DNA from: Brevibacillus ruminantium
GTDB lineage: Bacteria > Bacillota > Bacilli > Brevibacillales > Brevibacillaceae
NCBI RefSeq assembly: GCF_023746555.1
Contig: NZ_CP098755.1
Coordinates: forward strand, 4,720,001 to 4,784,000
Direction of reading: 5' to 3'
DNA: 64,000 bases
In this document: piece by piece, positions 43,759 through 52,477 of the stretch
How positions within the stretch are numbered: position 1 is the stretch's first letter
How the letters are laid out: every line of letters begins with the position of its first letter
Notes under the pieces: generated by a model
Database searches by the model: none
The model's input: only the letters and a program-made list of their open reading frames with translations
What the model was told of the DNA's origin: nothing
Position numbers and translations under genes: made by a program

Positions 43759-45471
43759 TTAGAATAAGAAATAGCGTTGGGCCATCGGCAAAACATCTGC
43801 GGGCTCACACGAAAGCAATTCGCCGTCAACCTTTACTTCATAGGTTTGCGGATCTACCGTAATCTCGGGGGTTTCTCCATTCAGCTTCATATCCTTCTTG
43901 GTTAAATTGCGGATGCCGGAAACCGGGAGCACACACTTCTGCAAGCCCAATTGCTTGTGAATCCCGTTTTCAAATGCCACTTTCGATACAAAAGTAATCG
44001 AGCTGGAGAACAACGCTTTTCCATAAGAAGCAAACATCGGCCGGTAGAGAATCGGTTGCGGCGTCGGAATCGAAGCGTTGGCGTCGCCCATGAGACTGTG
44101 GACCACCATGCCGCTTTTCAAAATCATCTCAGGCTGTACGCCAAAAAAAGCAGGATGCCACAGAACCAGATCTGCAATTTTTCCGACTTCAATCGAGCCT
44201 ACATAGGAAGAGATGCCATGTGCGATTGCAGGATTGATCGTGTACTTGGCTACATACCGTTTGACCCGGTTATTGTCGCCGACTCCCTGATCGCCCTTCA
44301 TCTTGCCTCTCTGCTTTTTCATCTTGTCGGCAAGCTGCCATGTGCGCAAGATCACTTCGCCAATCCGGCCCATCGCCTGGGAGTCCGAACTCATGATGCT
44401 GAGTACACCCATGTCATGCAAAATATCTTCCGCTTCAATCGTTTCGCGGCGGATGCGGGAGTCGGCAAACGCGATGTCCTCCGGTACCTTCGGGCTGAGA
44501 TGGTGACATACCATCAGCATGTCGATATGCTCATCAATCGTGTTGGTCGTAAACGGCTTGGTTGGATTGGTGGAAGCCGGCAGGACGTTTGGATACATGG
44601 CCATTTTGATAATATCCGGCGCATGCCCGCCGCCCGCGCCCTCCGTGTGATAGGTGTGGATGACTCGGCCATTGATCGCAGCCACTGTGTCCTCGACAAA
44701 TCCAAATTCATTCAAGGTATCGGTGTGGATCGCGACTTGCACATCATATTGGTCCGCTACCCGCAAGGAATGATCGATGGTCGAGGCAGTCGCTCCCCAG
44801 TCCTCGTGAATCTTCAGCCCGATCGCCCCTGCGCGGATCTGTTCGGCGAGAGCCGGGACTGATGAAGAGTTCCCTTTCCCGAGAAAGCCCAGATTGATCG
44901 GCAACCCCTCTGCTGCTTCCAGCATCCGGTGGATATTCCACTCGCCCGGTGTGCACGTCGTCGCTTTGGTGCCTTCGGCAGGTCCGGTTCCGCCGCCGAT
45001 CATGGTTGTCAGCCCAGCAGACAGAGCCGTTTCCACTTGTGCAGGATTGATAAAATGAATATGCGTATCAATCCCGCCCGCCGTTACAATTAATCCTTCC
45101 CCGCTGATAATCTCTGTGCTGGCGCCGATGATTAAATCAACACCCTCCATAAGCAAGGGGTTTCCCGATTTGCCGATCCCGGCGATTTTTCCATCCAGAA
45201 TTCCGATATCCGCTTTATAAATCCCCGTGTAATCCAGGATCACCGCATTGGTAATGACAACGTCCAACGCGCCTTCGATACGCGTCGCCAGCGGATGCTG
45301 TCCCATCCCGTCTCGAATGGATTTTCCTCCGCCAAATTTACATTCATCACCGTATTTGGTGTAGTCTTTTTCAATCTCGATAAACAAATCCGTATCTGCC
45401 AAGCGAATCGCATCCCCTGTCGTGGGGCCGAACAAATCCGCGTATTGTTTTCTCGTTACGCGAAAACTCAT
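43759..45471 (-). CDS. ureC: urease alpha subunit UreC
   Basis: A 570-residue catalytic subunit that splits urea into ammonia and carbamate. All nickel ligands are present by position: His137 and His139 (GIDTHIHF), carbamylated Lys220 ([12 protein letters not shown]), His222, His249, His275 and Asp363; the flap residues Cys322 and His323 (MVCHHLSP) are intact. Full length for the family. ATG overlaps the ureB stop by 4 bp. Three-subunit arrangement (UreA, UreB, UreC separate), as in most bacteria. Confidence 0.97.
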   Translation of the reverse strand: MSFRVTRKQYADLFGPTTGDAIRLADTDLFIEIEKDYTKYGDECKFGGGKSIRDGMGQHPLATRIEGALDVVITNAVILDYTGIYKADIGILDGKIAGIGKSGNPLLMEGVDLIIGASTEIISGEGLIVTAGGIDTHIHFINPAQVETALSAGLTTMIGGGTGPAEGTKATTCTPGEWNIHRMLEAAEGLPINLGFLGKGNSSSVPALAEQIRAGAIGLKIHEDWGATASTIDHSLRVADQYDVQVAIHTDTLNEFGFVEDTVAAINGRVIHTYHTEGAGGGHAPDIIKMAMYPNVLPASTNPTKPFTTNTIDEHIDMLMVCHHLSPKVPEDIAFADSRIRRETIEAEDILHDMGVLSIMSSDSQAMGRIGEVILRTWQLADKMKKQRGKMKGDQGVGDNNRVKRYVAKYTINPAIAHGISSYVGSIEVGKIADLVLWHPAFFGVQPEMILKSGMVVHSLMGDANASIPTPQPILYRPMFASYGKALFSSSITFVSKVAFENGIHKQLGLQKCVLPVSGIRNLTKKDMKLNGETPEITVDPQTYEVKVDGELLSCEPADVLPMAQRYFLF

Positions 45472-45791
45472 TTCCCTCCCTCCTTGTCCAAGGGTCCATC
45501 CGTTTTGTTGTTCAATCCGTAAACGCGCCTCTCTCCGCGGAATGCGACAACCTCAACATCCTTTGGATCACCCGGCTCAAAACGAACGGCTGCCCCGGCG
45601 GGGATATTCAAATGCATCCCAAAAGCCTTGTCCCGATCAAACTGCAACGCAGCGTTCACCTCATAGAAATGAAAGTGAGAGCCTACCTGAATCGGGCGAT
45701 CGCCTGTATTCAAAACATTTAATTTGGTCGTTTCCCTGCCCTCGTTGCAAACAATATCATCATCACGCAGCACGTACTCTCCAGGAATCAA
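45468..45791 (-). CDS. ureB: urease beta subunit UreB
   Basis: A 107-residue structural subunit. Family features are [35 protein letters not shown] and [18 protein letters not shown] start with AAGGAG 11-12 nt upstream, 35 bp after ureA. Confidence 0.95.
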   Translation of the reverse strand: MIPGEYVLRDDDIVCNEGRETTKLNVLNTGDRPIQVGSHFHFYEVNAALQFDRDKAFGMHLNIPAGAAVRFEPGDPKDVEVVAFRGERRVYGLNNKTDGPLDKEGGK

Positions 45792-45826
45792 AAGAAATTC
45801 TCCTTTCGTTTGGGGACGGTCATTCC

Positions 45827-46129
45827 CTATGTAATGGGATAGTGAACAGTAACAAGCTTGGTGCCGTCGGGGAATGTGGCTTCCACTTGAATATCGTGGA
45901 TCATCTCCGGGACCCCCTCCATGACATCCTCACTCGTCAGAATTTCTTTGCCTTCCTTCATCAGCTCCGCAACCGTTTTGCCGTCGCGCGCCCCTTCCAT
46001 GATGTAATCGGTAATCAGCGCCACCGCTTCGGGAAAGTTTAGCCTAACCCCCCGCTCTTTCCGTCGTCTGGCTAGATCTGCGGCCACGACAATCATTAAT
46101 TTTTCTTGTTCCCTTTGGGAAAGTCTCAT
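45827..46129 (-). CDS. ureA: urease gamma subunit UreA
   Basis: A 100-residue structural subunit: [20 protein letters not shown] at the start, [21 protein letters not shown] in the middle and [14 protein letters not shown]-like [18 protein letters not shown] at the end. ATG 46129 follows GGAGGGATCGT. First gene of the operon; two palindromic sites lie 105-147 bp upstream. Confidence 0.96.
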   Translation of the reverse strand: MRLSQREQEKLMIVVAADLARRRKERGVRLNFPEAVALITDYIMEGARDGKTVAELMKEGKEILTSEDVMEGVPEMIHDIQVEATFPDGTKLVTVHYPIT

Positions 46130-46233
46130 ACGATCCCTCCATCGCAATCGCCTGTGCTGCCGTCCTATTTTCCAGGAAGGTACAGGAAATGGGTACATAT
46201 CTAAAGTTCCTATCTCTTTCTACTATTTCCCAT

Positions 46234-46276
46234 GGAAATTTTTCCTATTCGATGTGTTTCTGTGAAATTTTTCACC
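46234..46276. promoter_or_regulatory. paired palindromes upstream of the urease operon
   Basis: GGAAATTTTTCC at 46234-46245 and GTGAAATTTTTCAC at 46262-46275 are perfect inverted repeats with centres 29 bp apart and a shared GAAATTTTTC core. With its flanks the second reads TGTGA-N6-TCACC, close to a CRP/FNR-type box and only loosely like the TnrA/GlnR site. The 341-bp region 46130-46470 holds these sites and a terminator, and no gene. Confidence 0.4.
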
Positions 46277-46391
46277 GATGGGTAGATATCCATCTGAATA
46301 CACGTCCCAACTCGCCGGTTTCGCCAAAAAGGATAACCTGGAATACATTTTTGATTGAGAGATACAAAGCGTTTACGATAATGAAATAACG

Positions 46392-46425
46392 AAAGGCCAC
46401 TGCTCTGTCTTTTGCAGTGGCCTTT
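46392..46425. terminator. terminator of the FusB-like gene
   Basis: AAAGGCCACTGC (46392-46403) pairs perfectly with GCAGTGGCCTTT (46414-46425). Confidence 0.8.
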
Positions 46426-46470
46426 ATTGTTTTTTATCGAAGGGCAAAACCCTTTCAGCAATATGTCCCA

Positions 46471-47127
46471 TCACGCGCCGGTAATTTCCTGAATCAATCT
46501 TTCCAATGCCTTCACGTCAGTGATCCGCTTGTTGCATTCATGACTATTCGTGCAGATATAGTTGCCAATCGCTTTGTAATAATCCGGTGATGTATGCACC
46601 GACCGCGTTTTCGAAATCGCAGTAAATAGCGCAACCTCTCCGTGCCCATGACAGAGTGAACAGATATTTTTCTTGGGAGCAATCGTAAATCTTCCTTCGA
46701 TACCCCTTATTTCTCCGTTCAACGGATATACGATGAACAACTTGTTGGTTGCAATATCAACCCAACCGAGGTACGTGACTGCCTGGTAATCGATCACTGT
46801 CAAATCGGGAACCTTCAGCTTCTTATTTTTGGGGAACAGCTTTTTTACCTGTTTTTCTGTCACTTGTGGAAACGGGGCCAGATAGGGCGATAGCGCCTGG
46901 AGATACTTCTGAAAATCTCCCGCCGCTTTTAATGAAGAGATTTCCCCAAGCAATTCTCTTTGGGACGATGTCGCTGAAGAAAACAAGTCTATGACTTTGG
47001 CTTCTGCTCCATAGCGGACGGCTTCCAGTACTTTGGCATCCGTTACCGTTGCCGTTGCTTTTTGCAGGTGCTCTGTTTGTTGTCGAATAAAGTTATAGTG
47101 ATGGTTTCGGATAAATGGCTCCGTCAT
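46471..47127 (-). CDS. FusB/FusC-family EF-G-binding protein
   Basis: A 218-residue two-domain protein. The helical N-terminal domain (1-100) and the C-terminal treble-clef-like domain with zinc cysteines CSLC (about 156-159) and C-x5-C (CTNSHEC) match the FusB family, which binds elongation factor G and frees it from fusidic-acid-stalled ribosomes. Chromosomal members may serve translation recovery rather than resistance, so a resistance phenotype is not implied. ATG has GGAGGG 7 nt upstream. Confidence 0.85.
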   Translation of the reverse strand: MTEPFIRNHHYNFIRQQTEHLQKATATVTDAKVLEAVRYGAEAKVIDLFSSATSSQRELLGEISSLKAAGDFQKYLQALSPYLAPFPQVTEKQVKKLFPKNKKLKVPDLTVIDYQAVTYLGWVDIATNKLFIVYPLNGEIRGIEGRFTIAPKKNICSLCHGHGEVALFTAISKTRSVHTSPDYYKAIGNYICTNSHECNKRITDVKALERLIQEITGA

Positions 47128-47264
47128 CTCTTTCCCTCCAAACCTTCGTTATCATCCAGGGTGCAGGATCGTTGTTCCACTCTACCTGCTCCGTTTTTTT
47201 ACTATAGAGAATTTACTGCAGGAAAGAAATGCAGGATTTGACTCAGAAACAAACTCAACATAAA

Positions 47265-47301
47265 AAGCACCGATCATCCATTCCCCGGATCATCGGTGCT
47301 T
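47265..47301. terminator. terminator of the CD3324-type gene
   Basis: AAGCACCGAT (47265-47274) pairs with ATCGGTGCTT (47292-47301); a T run follows on the minus strand. Confidence 0.8.
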
Positions 47302-47313
47302 CAGTCGTTTTCC

Positions 47314-47580
47314 CTATTTATGTGAATACACAATCCTTTTGATCGTCTCTACAGCAAGAAAGTAATCCTCGGCCAACTGCTGAATCGTGGTTCCGTTTTG
47401 AAACGCATTCTTAATTTGAGCGTTTCTCTCATCGATTAGCTTTCTTCCTCCAGAACGCGCTCCCCATTTTTGATAAGTCGTTTTTTGTTTCGGAATATAA
47501 AGGGTTTCCCCTTGAATATATTTTTGAATTTCTTTGATCAGCTGCTCCGGTAAAATCGTTGTTGCTTTGACATATCTCAT
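47314..47580 (-). CDS. CD3324-type small protein with helix-turn-helix
   Basis: An 88-residue protein. YVKATTILPEQLIKEIQKYI, YIPKQKT ... GARSGGRKLIDERN and a C-terminal helix-turn-helix (GTTIQQLAEDYFLAVETIKRIVY) are the pattern of the CD3324 family of small Bacillota proteins, for which no function is established. The helix-turn-helix resembles resolvase-type DNA-binding ends. Single gene with its own terminator. Confidence 0.8.
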   Translation of the reverse strand: MRYVKATTILPEQLIKEIQKYIQGETLYIPKQKTTYQKWGARSGGRKLIDERNAQIKNAFQNGTTIQQLAEDYFLAVETIKRIVYSHK

Positions 47581-47644
47581 TTCAGCTCGCTCCTTATTTA
47601 TTTTTCATAGAAATAAGGGGCAAAGCCAAATGATCAGAAATGAT

Positions 47645-47758
47645 CTATGCGCGATTGGGCGATGACAGACAAACGTTCACCCCATGCAAAGTATCGCCTC
47701 CAATACTTGGCTTTGCATGAGTAGCTGCTGTGTTGGGTAATGTGCTCGCAATTACCAC
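47645..47758 (-). CDS. candidate 37-residue small protein
   Basis: GTG start with AGGAGGTGATC 4-14 nt upstream, an 11-base match to the 16S anti-Shine-Dalgarno. It encodes 37 residues starting MVIASTLPNTAATHAKP and ending CLSSPNRA, with one Cys and no TM or signal peptide. I recognise no family. A perfect TATGAT-N3-ATCATA palindrome lies 45 bp upstream. It could be a small regulator, a peptide precursor or a leader peptide. Confidence 0.45.
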   Translation of the reverse strand: MVIASTLPNTAATHAKPSIGGDTLHGVNVCLSSPNRA

Positions 47759-47803
47759 AGGTGATCACCTCCTGGATGTTGAATAACTGTTTTTCATTCG
47801 TGT

Positions 47804-47818
47804 TATGATTTTATCATA
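47804..47818. promoter_or_regulatory. 15-bp palindrome upstream of the small gene
   Basis: TATGAT TTT ATCATA, perfect arms, in the 320-bp gap 47581-47901. Operator-like; regulator unknown. Confidence 0.35.
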
Positions 47819-47901
47819 TACAGGCTCGGGCTGGCTGTTCAAGCCGATTTTCCTGCTAGTTGTATCCAAGCCAAGGGAAACCAGCTTCCCTTTTTCGCTA
47901 C

Positions 47902-48480
47902 TCAACTACCCGATTTTTTGTACGAGGAGACGAGAAACATCCAATCTTCCATAAAAGTATTCCAAAGGTTAGGTCGTCTGCGGACAGCCAAAGGATGGTA
48001 CGAGACTGTGGTTTTGCACCCTCGTGGGAAGTGCCACATCTGCCGCAGTGTTTTCACCTCAGCCTCCGGATTATCAAAAAATGCCTGTGACGCCACATTT
48101 CCCAGGCAAAAGACAAACTGAGGGGAGTGTTTTTGCAGTTGGGCCAGCAGGTGCTGCATACAGGCTGCTCTTGCAGTCCACTTGTCGTATGCCCGGGTGG
48201 GACGACGCTTTAGCACGTATGTCAGATACAACTCTTCTCTCTTGATCCCTGCCGCAGCTGCGGCCTTTTGCAATGTCTCCCTGGTTCCACAGATAAATGG
48301 ATTTCCCTCGCGATCTTCTCGTGCCCCCGGATTATCCAATACGATCATGATGGGGGCGTGCGGATTGCCCTCGCCCCAAATCATCCGAGAGCCATGTTGA
48401 TACAGCCCGCAATCCATACAGTTCTCGATACCAGCCGGAGGTTTCTCTTCCGGCCACACAGCAAGGCATTGTTCATCCAC
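47902..48480 (-). CDS. family 4-like uracil-DNA glycosylase superfamily protein
   Basis: A 192-residue protein of the uracil-DNA glycosylase superfamily. Four cysteines suit a 4Fe-4S cluster: CMDC at 21-24 and a later pair about 18 residues apart (AACMQ ... VFCLG). Motif A reads LDNPGAREDREGNPF where family 4 normally has GEAPG, so the usual Glu is Asp/Asn; motif B is SYHPLAVRRRP. It may act on uracil or on another lesion. GTG start with GGAGGG upstream. Confidence 0.8.
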   Translation of the reverse strand: MDEQCLAVWPEEKPPAGIENCMDCGLYQHGSRMIWGEGNPHAPIMIVLDNPGAREDREGNPFICGTRETLQKAAAAAGIKREELYLTYVLKRRPTRAYDKWTARAACMQHLLAQLQKHSPQFVFCLGNVASQAFFDNPEAEVKTLRQMWHFPRGCKTTVSYHPLAVRRRPNLWNTFMEDWMFLVSSYKKSGS

Positions 48481-48599
48481 GCTTCTACCCTCCGCTTCTT
48501 AACGCATGTCTTCCCTCATTAGGATGGGGCTTGGATCAAGATCTCAAACGCTTTTCTCGCTCGTGATCTGTATCGTTGTCGGCACGAATAGCAAGCACA

Positions 48600-48631
48600 A
48601 GCCCCGGAACGATTCGGAACGTCCCGGGGCT
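48600..48631. terminator. GC-rich hairpin
   Basis: AGCCCCGG (48600-48607) pairs with CCGGGGCT (48624-48631), followed by GCTTTTCC on the plus strand. In the 327-bp gap 48481-48807, which otherwise holds only the next terminator. Confidence 0.6.
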
Positions 48632-48765
48632 GCTTTTCCTACCGAATATATTCACGACTTACCAGCAGGTCCGCGATGACATCGGTGGGGATCACAATGC
48701 GCGCATCATTTTGTTCTCACTATGCAAGACGACGGGGGATTGTAAAAAGTCTGATGACCGGGAAG

Positions 48766-48789
48766 AAAAAAGCCACCTTCAAAGGTGGC
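48766..48789 (-). terminator. terminator of the esterase-family gene
   Basis: GCCACCTT (48772-48779) pairs with AAGGTGGC (48782-48789); six T follow on the minus strand. Confidence 0.85.
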
Positions 48790-48807
48790 ATGATGATTCA
48801 AACTGCA

Positions 48808-50082
48808 TTAATCCGTTATCATGATCGAAGGAGTAGCTGTCCGTACGAAAATAATCGCATCAAAAGCTTTTGCCGGAATCATTTGTAACGTATACATCTT
48901 TTCAATTTTTCCATACAGTCCGCTAAAGACTGCACCTATTGCACTAATGGGCTGAGCCCTATTTAGAAATGCAGTGAAATTTTCATCCTGTCTCGCCTTT
49001 GCAAAGTCCAGGAATCCATCCTTCCTGTTTGTATGTGCAAACAGTACAGCCAGCCGATCGTTCCCACTGTTTTTTACATAAAACTCTTTTCGCTCATTCG
49101 TAGCAGCGTCATTCGCAATAAAGGAGCTTTCGTAGAATTCACTTCCTATGGCGTAATATTGCTCCCCAAAGGTTTTCGCCAGATGCGCTCCCATGCAGGT
49201 TGTCATTCCCGTGGTAGTGGAGGTTTTTTCGATGTGTCCATTATGTCCTGTTATGAATATGTTTTCGCGACCGTAATATTTCTTTTCAAAGGATAACATC
49301 CATTTCACTTTTTCCGCCATATAGAGATCGCGGGCATTGCTATAGTTCACATTGGTTCCGTGCAGGGTAGCGTTTTGCTTGATTGCCTCGGCAAAGGCCA
49401 GAGCCAACTCATATTCTTTCTCGGAGCTTTTCGCGATATAGACGGATTTGTTTTCTTTCATCCGCTCCATCAGGTTTTTAATGTGGGAGAGCCCCTCCTG
49501 TACCTTGGCCTTTTTTTGATCGTATACCGTTTTGTCATTCAGATTCGCAAGTGCAACCCCATACTGGGAGGCGAGTGTCGGATCAACCTTTTGTAAATAA
49601 GTGAATAACCCGTTTTTGTTATGGTCATAGCGCTGCATGTCAAAACCATAAAAGTGAATTTTATCTTTTGTATCCCGCTGTTCATTAAAGGAGCGCATCC
49701 AAGATAAAAGGGATGCCATTTCTTCCGTATTGTATATCGTAAATCCGATTGCTTTTGCAGCATCTTGCGCAGTTCCACTGCCTCCTAAAATGTATTCATT
49801 GACCTTCTGGCCTCCGCCGAAATCGCCTTCGATGGCAAATACGCGAAATCCTTGTTTTTCCACCAGATGCTTAAAAATATCAAACTTTAGCGTGGTAAAT
49901 TGCTTGTTGCCATGTGTAGCTTCGCCAAACCCGATGATGGTTTTCGAAGGCAGTTCCATTTTGGAAACTGGAACAAGGTTGGATTCCAACGACTGCTGCA
50001 GCGTGTTGGTTGATGACTGGAAACCTGTCAATACACTCATCATGATTAACAAGCTTATTGCGAACAGGAGATTTTTTTTCAT
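48808..50082 (-). CDS. secreted erythromycin-esterase-family protein
   Basis: A 424-residue protein with a signal peptide (residues 1-22, MKKNLLFAISLLIMMSVLTG). The Ere-family catalytic features are FGEATHGNKQF (Glu and His), AIEGDFGGG and TGHNGHIEK (second His). Characterised Ere enzymes open the macrolide lactone, but many exported homologues such as those of Bacillus act on other substrates, and export argues against a classic resistance enzyme. ATG 50082 has a weak GAAAGAGAG upstream. Single gene. Confidence 0.85.
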   Translation of the reverse strand: MKKNLLFAISLLIMMSVLTGFQSSTNTLQQSLESNLVPVSKMELPSKTIIGFGEATHGNKQFTTLKFDIFKHLVEKQGFRVFAIEGDFGGGQKVNEYILGGSGTAQDAAKAIGFTIYNTEEMASLLSWMRSFNEQRDTKDKIHFYGFDMQRYDHNKNGLFTYLQKVDPTLASQYGVALANLNDKTVYDQKKAKVQEGLSHIKNLMERMKENKSVYIAKSSEKEYELALAFAEAIKQNATLHGTNVNYSNARDLYMAEKVKWMLSFEKKYYGRENIFITGHNGHIEKTSTTTGMTTCMGAHLAKTFGEQYYAIGSEFYESSFIANDAATNERKEFYVKNSGNDRLAVLFAHTNRKDGFLDFAKARQDENFTAFLNRAQPISAIGAVFSGLYGKIEKMYTLQMIPAKAFDAIIFVRTATPSIMITD

Positions 50083-50277
50083 ATTGTTCTCTCTTTCTTG
50101 AGCTGAGCATTCGTTTTTCACCGGATAAAAGGTGACAACCTCGTATGTCACCTTCCCGCTCGGATTGATAAAAACGTACGATACTCATGGAATGGTTTTT
50201 CTTGGCATTTATCTTATTATACTGCATTCTTGTTTTGTTTAACTATATTAAATTTAATTAAATTATGTTTAATCTTG

Positions 50278-50961
50278 TCATGTATTTTTACGATTCTTGA
50301 CTTCCATATTGGATATGCGGCGTTGAAAACTCTCCTGCCAATTGACCTCTATTCTTTCGGCAGCAGCTTCAAAGTTTTTTTCTTTTAACGAGAGAATGAT
50401 TTTTTTATGTTCTTCAACCGATTGTTCAACCCCTGAAATACCGTTGAAGTAGGTAATTTCATAACGGCGCAGCTTTTTTTTCAATCCATCCAGCACATGA
50501 ATCAGTTCTTCAGTTTCCGATAAATCTATAATCACCTGGTGAAAGCGAGCATCCTGGTGTTGGGCGCCAAGCGCATCCCCCTGCTTTAAAGCCCGATCCA
50601 GCTCTTCATTAATCGCTTCCATTTTCTCGATATGCTCTTCTTTCATATTCTCTTTAGCAAATGAAACAGCAAGCTTCTCCAGCGTCCAGATCATCGGATA
50701 CAGGCGAAAAGCCTGATTAATGTCAACGGGAGCAACCTGTGTCCAGCTATTCGCTTTGCTTTGAATCATTCCTTCTTCTTCCAGTCTCAACAGGGCTTCA
50801 CGAATAGGCGTACGGCTTGCCCCCAACGCCTCCGCCAAATCCTGATCTTTTAATCGGTCACCCGGCTTTAATACGCCGCTAATAATCCACTCTTGAATTT
50901 GATGGTATACCTGCTCACGAATGGATGTGCGTTTGACCTTTTTGGCATGCTCCAATAACAA
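50278..50961 (-). CDS. GntR family (FCD) transcriptional regulator
   Basis: A 227-residue regulator. The N-terminal winged helix (about 10-75) contains VYHQIQEWIISGVLKPGDRL and SRTPIREALLRLEEEGMI; the C-terminal FCD helical domain has the metal-binding His pattern ARFHQVIIDLSE. TTG 50961 is 8 nt from AGGAGG. It is divergent from dpaL. Identical 16-bp sites overlap its own -10 box and that of dpaL, so it probably represses both and is released by diaminopropionate or a related compound; this is inference. Confidence 0.92.
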   Translation of the reverse strand: MLLEHAKKVKRTSIREQVYHQIQEWIISGVLKPGDRLKDQDLAEALGASRTPIREALLRLEEEGMIQSKANSWTQVAPVDINQAFRLYPMIWTLEKLAVSFAKENMKEEHIEKMEAINEELDRALKQGDALGAQHQDARFHQVIIDLSETEELIHVLDGLKKKLRRYEITYFNGISGVEQSVEEHKKIILSLKEKNFEAAAERIEVNWQESFQRRISNMEVKNRKNT

Positions 50962-50989
50962 AGAATACGCCTCCTCCTTACTACTATAT

Positions 50990-51005
50990 GAATGTAATAT
51001 ATCAC
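50990..51005. promoter_or_regulatory. GntR operator copy 1
   Basis: GAATGTAATATATCAC, identical to copy 2 and containing the near-palindrome GTRATATATYAC. It covers the -10 box of the gntR promoter. Confidence 0.6.
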
Positions 51006-51025
51006 GTACAATTTGTCGGTTTCAA
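50996..51025 (-). promoter_or_regulatory. gntR promoter
   Basis: On the minus strand TTGAAA, 18 bp, TATATT. The -10 lies inside operator copy 1. Confidence 0.5.
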
Positions 51026-51056
51026 CAAGGGACAGATCTATGGAAACTCTGCTAAG

Positions 51057-51086
51057 TTGACATGGAATAATCTTGTTGATTAGAAT
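51057..51086 (+). promoter_or_regulatory. dpaL promoter
   Basis: Perfect TTGACA (51057-51062), 18 bp, TAGAAT (51081-51086), about 120 bp upstream of dpaL. Confidence 0.6.
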
Positions 51087-51098
51087 GTAATATATCAC
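51083..51098. promoter_or_regulatory. GntR operator copy 2
   Basis: Second identical 16-bp GAATGTAATATATCAC, starting inside the dpaL -10 box and reaching the probable transcription start. Confidence 0.6.
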
Positions 51099-51205
51099 AT
51101 TTCACATGTTTCTATTTTCTTCTTGCAGCGTTATTCAAATGATGGATGCAAAAGAAGGCCGAGGCTATAGCCAGCGCTGATTACATTTGTAACGGGGGAA
51201 TGTAA

Positions 51206-52429
51206 ATGGTAGACAGCACTTCACTTACGTACATCACAAATGAACAAGCACGTAAATTTGACACCGAGCACATCTCCGTACCTTTTATGAACCAAGAAGT
51301 AATTGGGAAAATCAGAGATTTTCACAAGAGTTTTCGAGAATACCAGGTGACGCCTCTGCACAGCTTGAAAGAATTGTCGCGCAAGCTTGGCGTTCGGAAT
51401 ATTTGGATAAAGGATGAGTCATACAGATTTGGCCTCAATGCTTTTAAAGTTTTGGGCGGCTCCTATGCGGTTGGAAAGTACGTAACAAATAAACTGGGTA
51501 TGGATATTTCGGAGCTTTCCTTTGAGATTTTGAAGTCGAGAGAAATGAAAGAGAGATTGGGTGACATTACCTTTGTTACCGCTACGGACGGAAACCATGG
51601 CAGAGGGATTGCCTGGGCCGCGAAGCAGTTGGGACAAAAATCAGTCGTATTTATGCCCAAAGGCTCTTCCGAAATCCGTTTGAACAATATTCAAAAAGAA
51701 GGCGCGATAGCTTCGATCACCGAGCTGAACTATGACGATACGGTCAGGTTGGCCAAGCAATATGCTGACGAGCATAACGGGGTGCTGGTACAAGACAGCT
51801 CATGGGAGGGCTACGAAGAAATCCCTACCTGGATTATGCAAGGATACTGCACGCTTATTGACGAGGCGCTTGAACAGATAAAACAAGAGGGAGCAGAATC
51901 GCCGACGCATGTGTTTTTGCAAGCCGGCGTAGGCTCCTTTGCGGCAAGCGTACTCGGCTATTTATTGACGAGATTTGGCAAAAACAGGCCGATCACCATC
52001 ATAGTGGAGCCGAATGAAGCAGCATGTATTTATAAATCCGTTGCCGTAAATGACGGAAAACCCCATGCGGTAACTGGTTTCATGCCAACCATTATGGCCG
52101 GACTCGCCTGCGGAGAACCGAGCATGGTGGCTTGGGGTGTTTTACGAGACTATGCTGATATGTATATCTCCACTCCAGACTATGTATCCGCAAAGGCCAT
52201 GAGGATGCTTGGCAACCCTTTGCCTGGAGATCCCCGTGTCATTTCTGGAGAATCCGGCGCTGTCGGTTTAGGTGTGCTCAGTCTTATTCGAGAAGAAGCC
52301 TTGCACCAAATGGCTTCACAGCTCCAAATTAACACAGATTCAAGAATTCTCATCATTAGCACAGAAGGCGACACAGATCCCGAGGGGTACAGAAATATCG
52401 TATGGGACGGCATGTATCCGTCTTTTTAG
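51206..52429 (+). CDS. dpaL: diaminopropionate ammonia-lyase
   Basis: A 407-residue PLP enzyme of the tryptophan-synthase-beta fold that converts 2,3-diaminopropionate to pyruvate and ammonia. The PLP lysine is Lys81 in RFGLNAFKVLGGSYA; TATDGNHGRGIAWAA, VQDSSWEGYEEIPTWIMQGY and GEPSMVAWGVLRDYAD are YgeX/DpaL hallmarks. ATG with GGGGGA upstream. It leads a two-gene operon with an M20 amidohydrolase, an arrangement also seen in enteric ygeX-ygeY. Confidence 0.93.
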   Translation: MVDSTSLTYITNEQARKFDTEHISVPFMNQEVIGKIRDFHKSFREYQVTPLHSLKELSRKLGVRNIWIKDESYRFGLNAFKVLGGSYAVGKYVTNKLGMDISELSFEILKSREMKERLGDITFVTATDGNHGRGIAWAAKQLGQKSVVFMPKGSSEIRLNNIQKEGAIASITELNYDDTVRLAKQYADEHNGVLVQDSSWEGYEEIPTWIMQGYCTLIDEALEQIKQEGAESPTHVFLQAGVGSFAASVLGYLLTRFGKNRPITIIVEPNEAACIYKSVAVNDGKPHAVTGFMPTIMAGLACGEPSMVAWGVLRDYADMYISTPDYVSAKAMRMLGNPLPGDPRVISGESGAVGLGVLSLIREEALHQMASQLQINTDSRILIISTEGDTDPEGYRNIVWDGMYPSF

Positions 52430-52477
52430 TCGGGGTGAATGCCAATCTATATATTCAAGCGAAAGGGGAAATGTGAA

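Noticed and set aside
43951-44862. A 303-codon plus-strand frame antisense to ureC.
   Set aside because: A shadow of the highly conserved ureC coding sequence; no ribosome site and no protein family.
46261-46277. A TnrA/GlnR box upstream of ureA.
   Set aside because: Spacing and three positions disagree with TGTNAN7TNACA; the palindrome is kept as a site for an unidentified regulator.
48808-50082. A macrolide-resistance gene.
   Set aside because: Family membership alone does not show resistance, and the signal peptide argues for another extracellular role.
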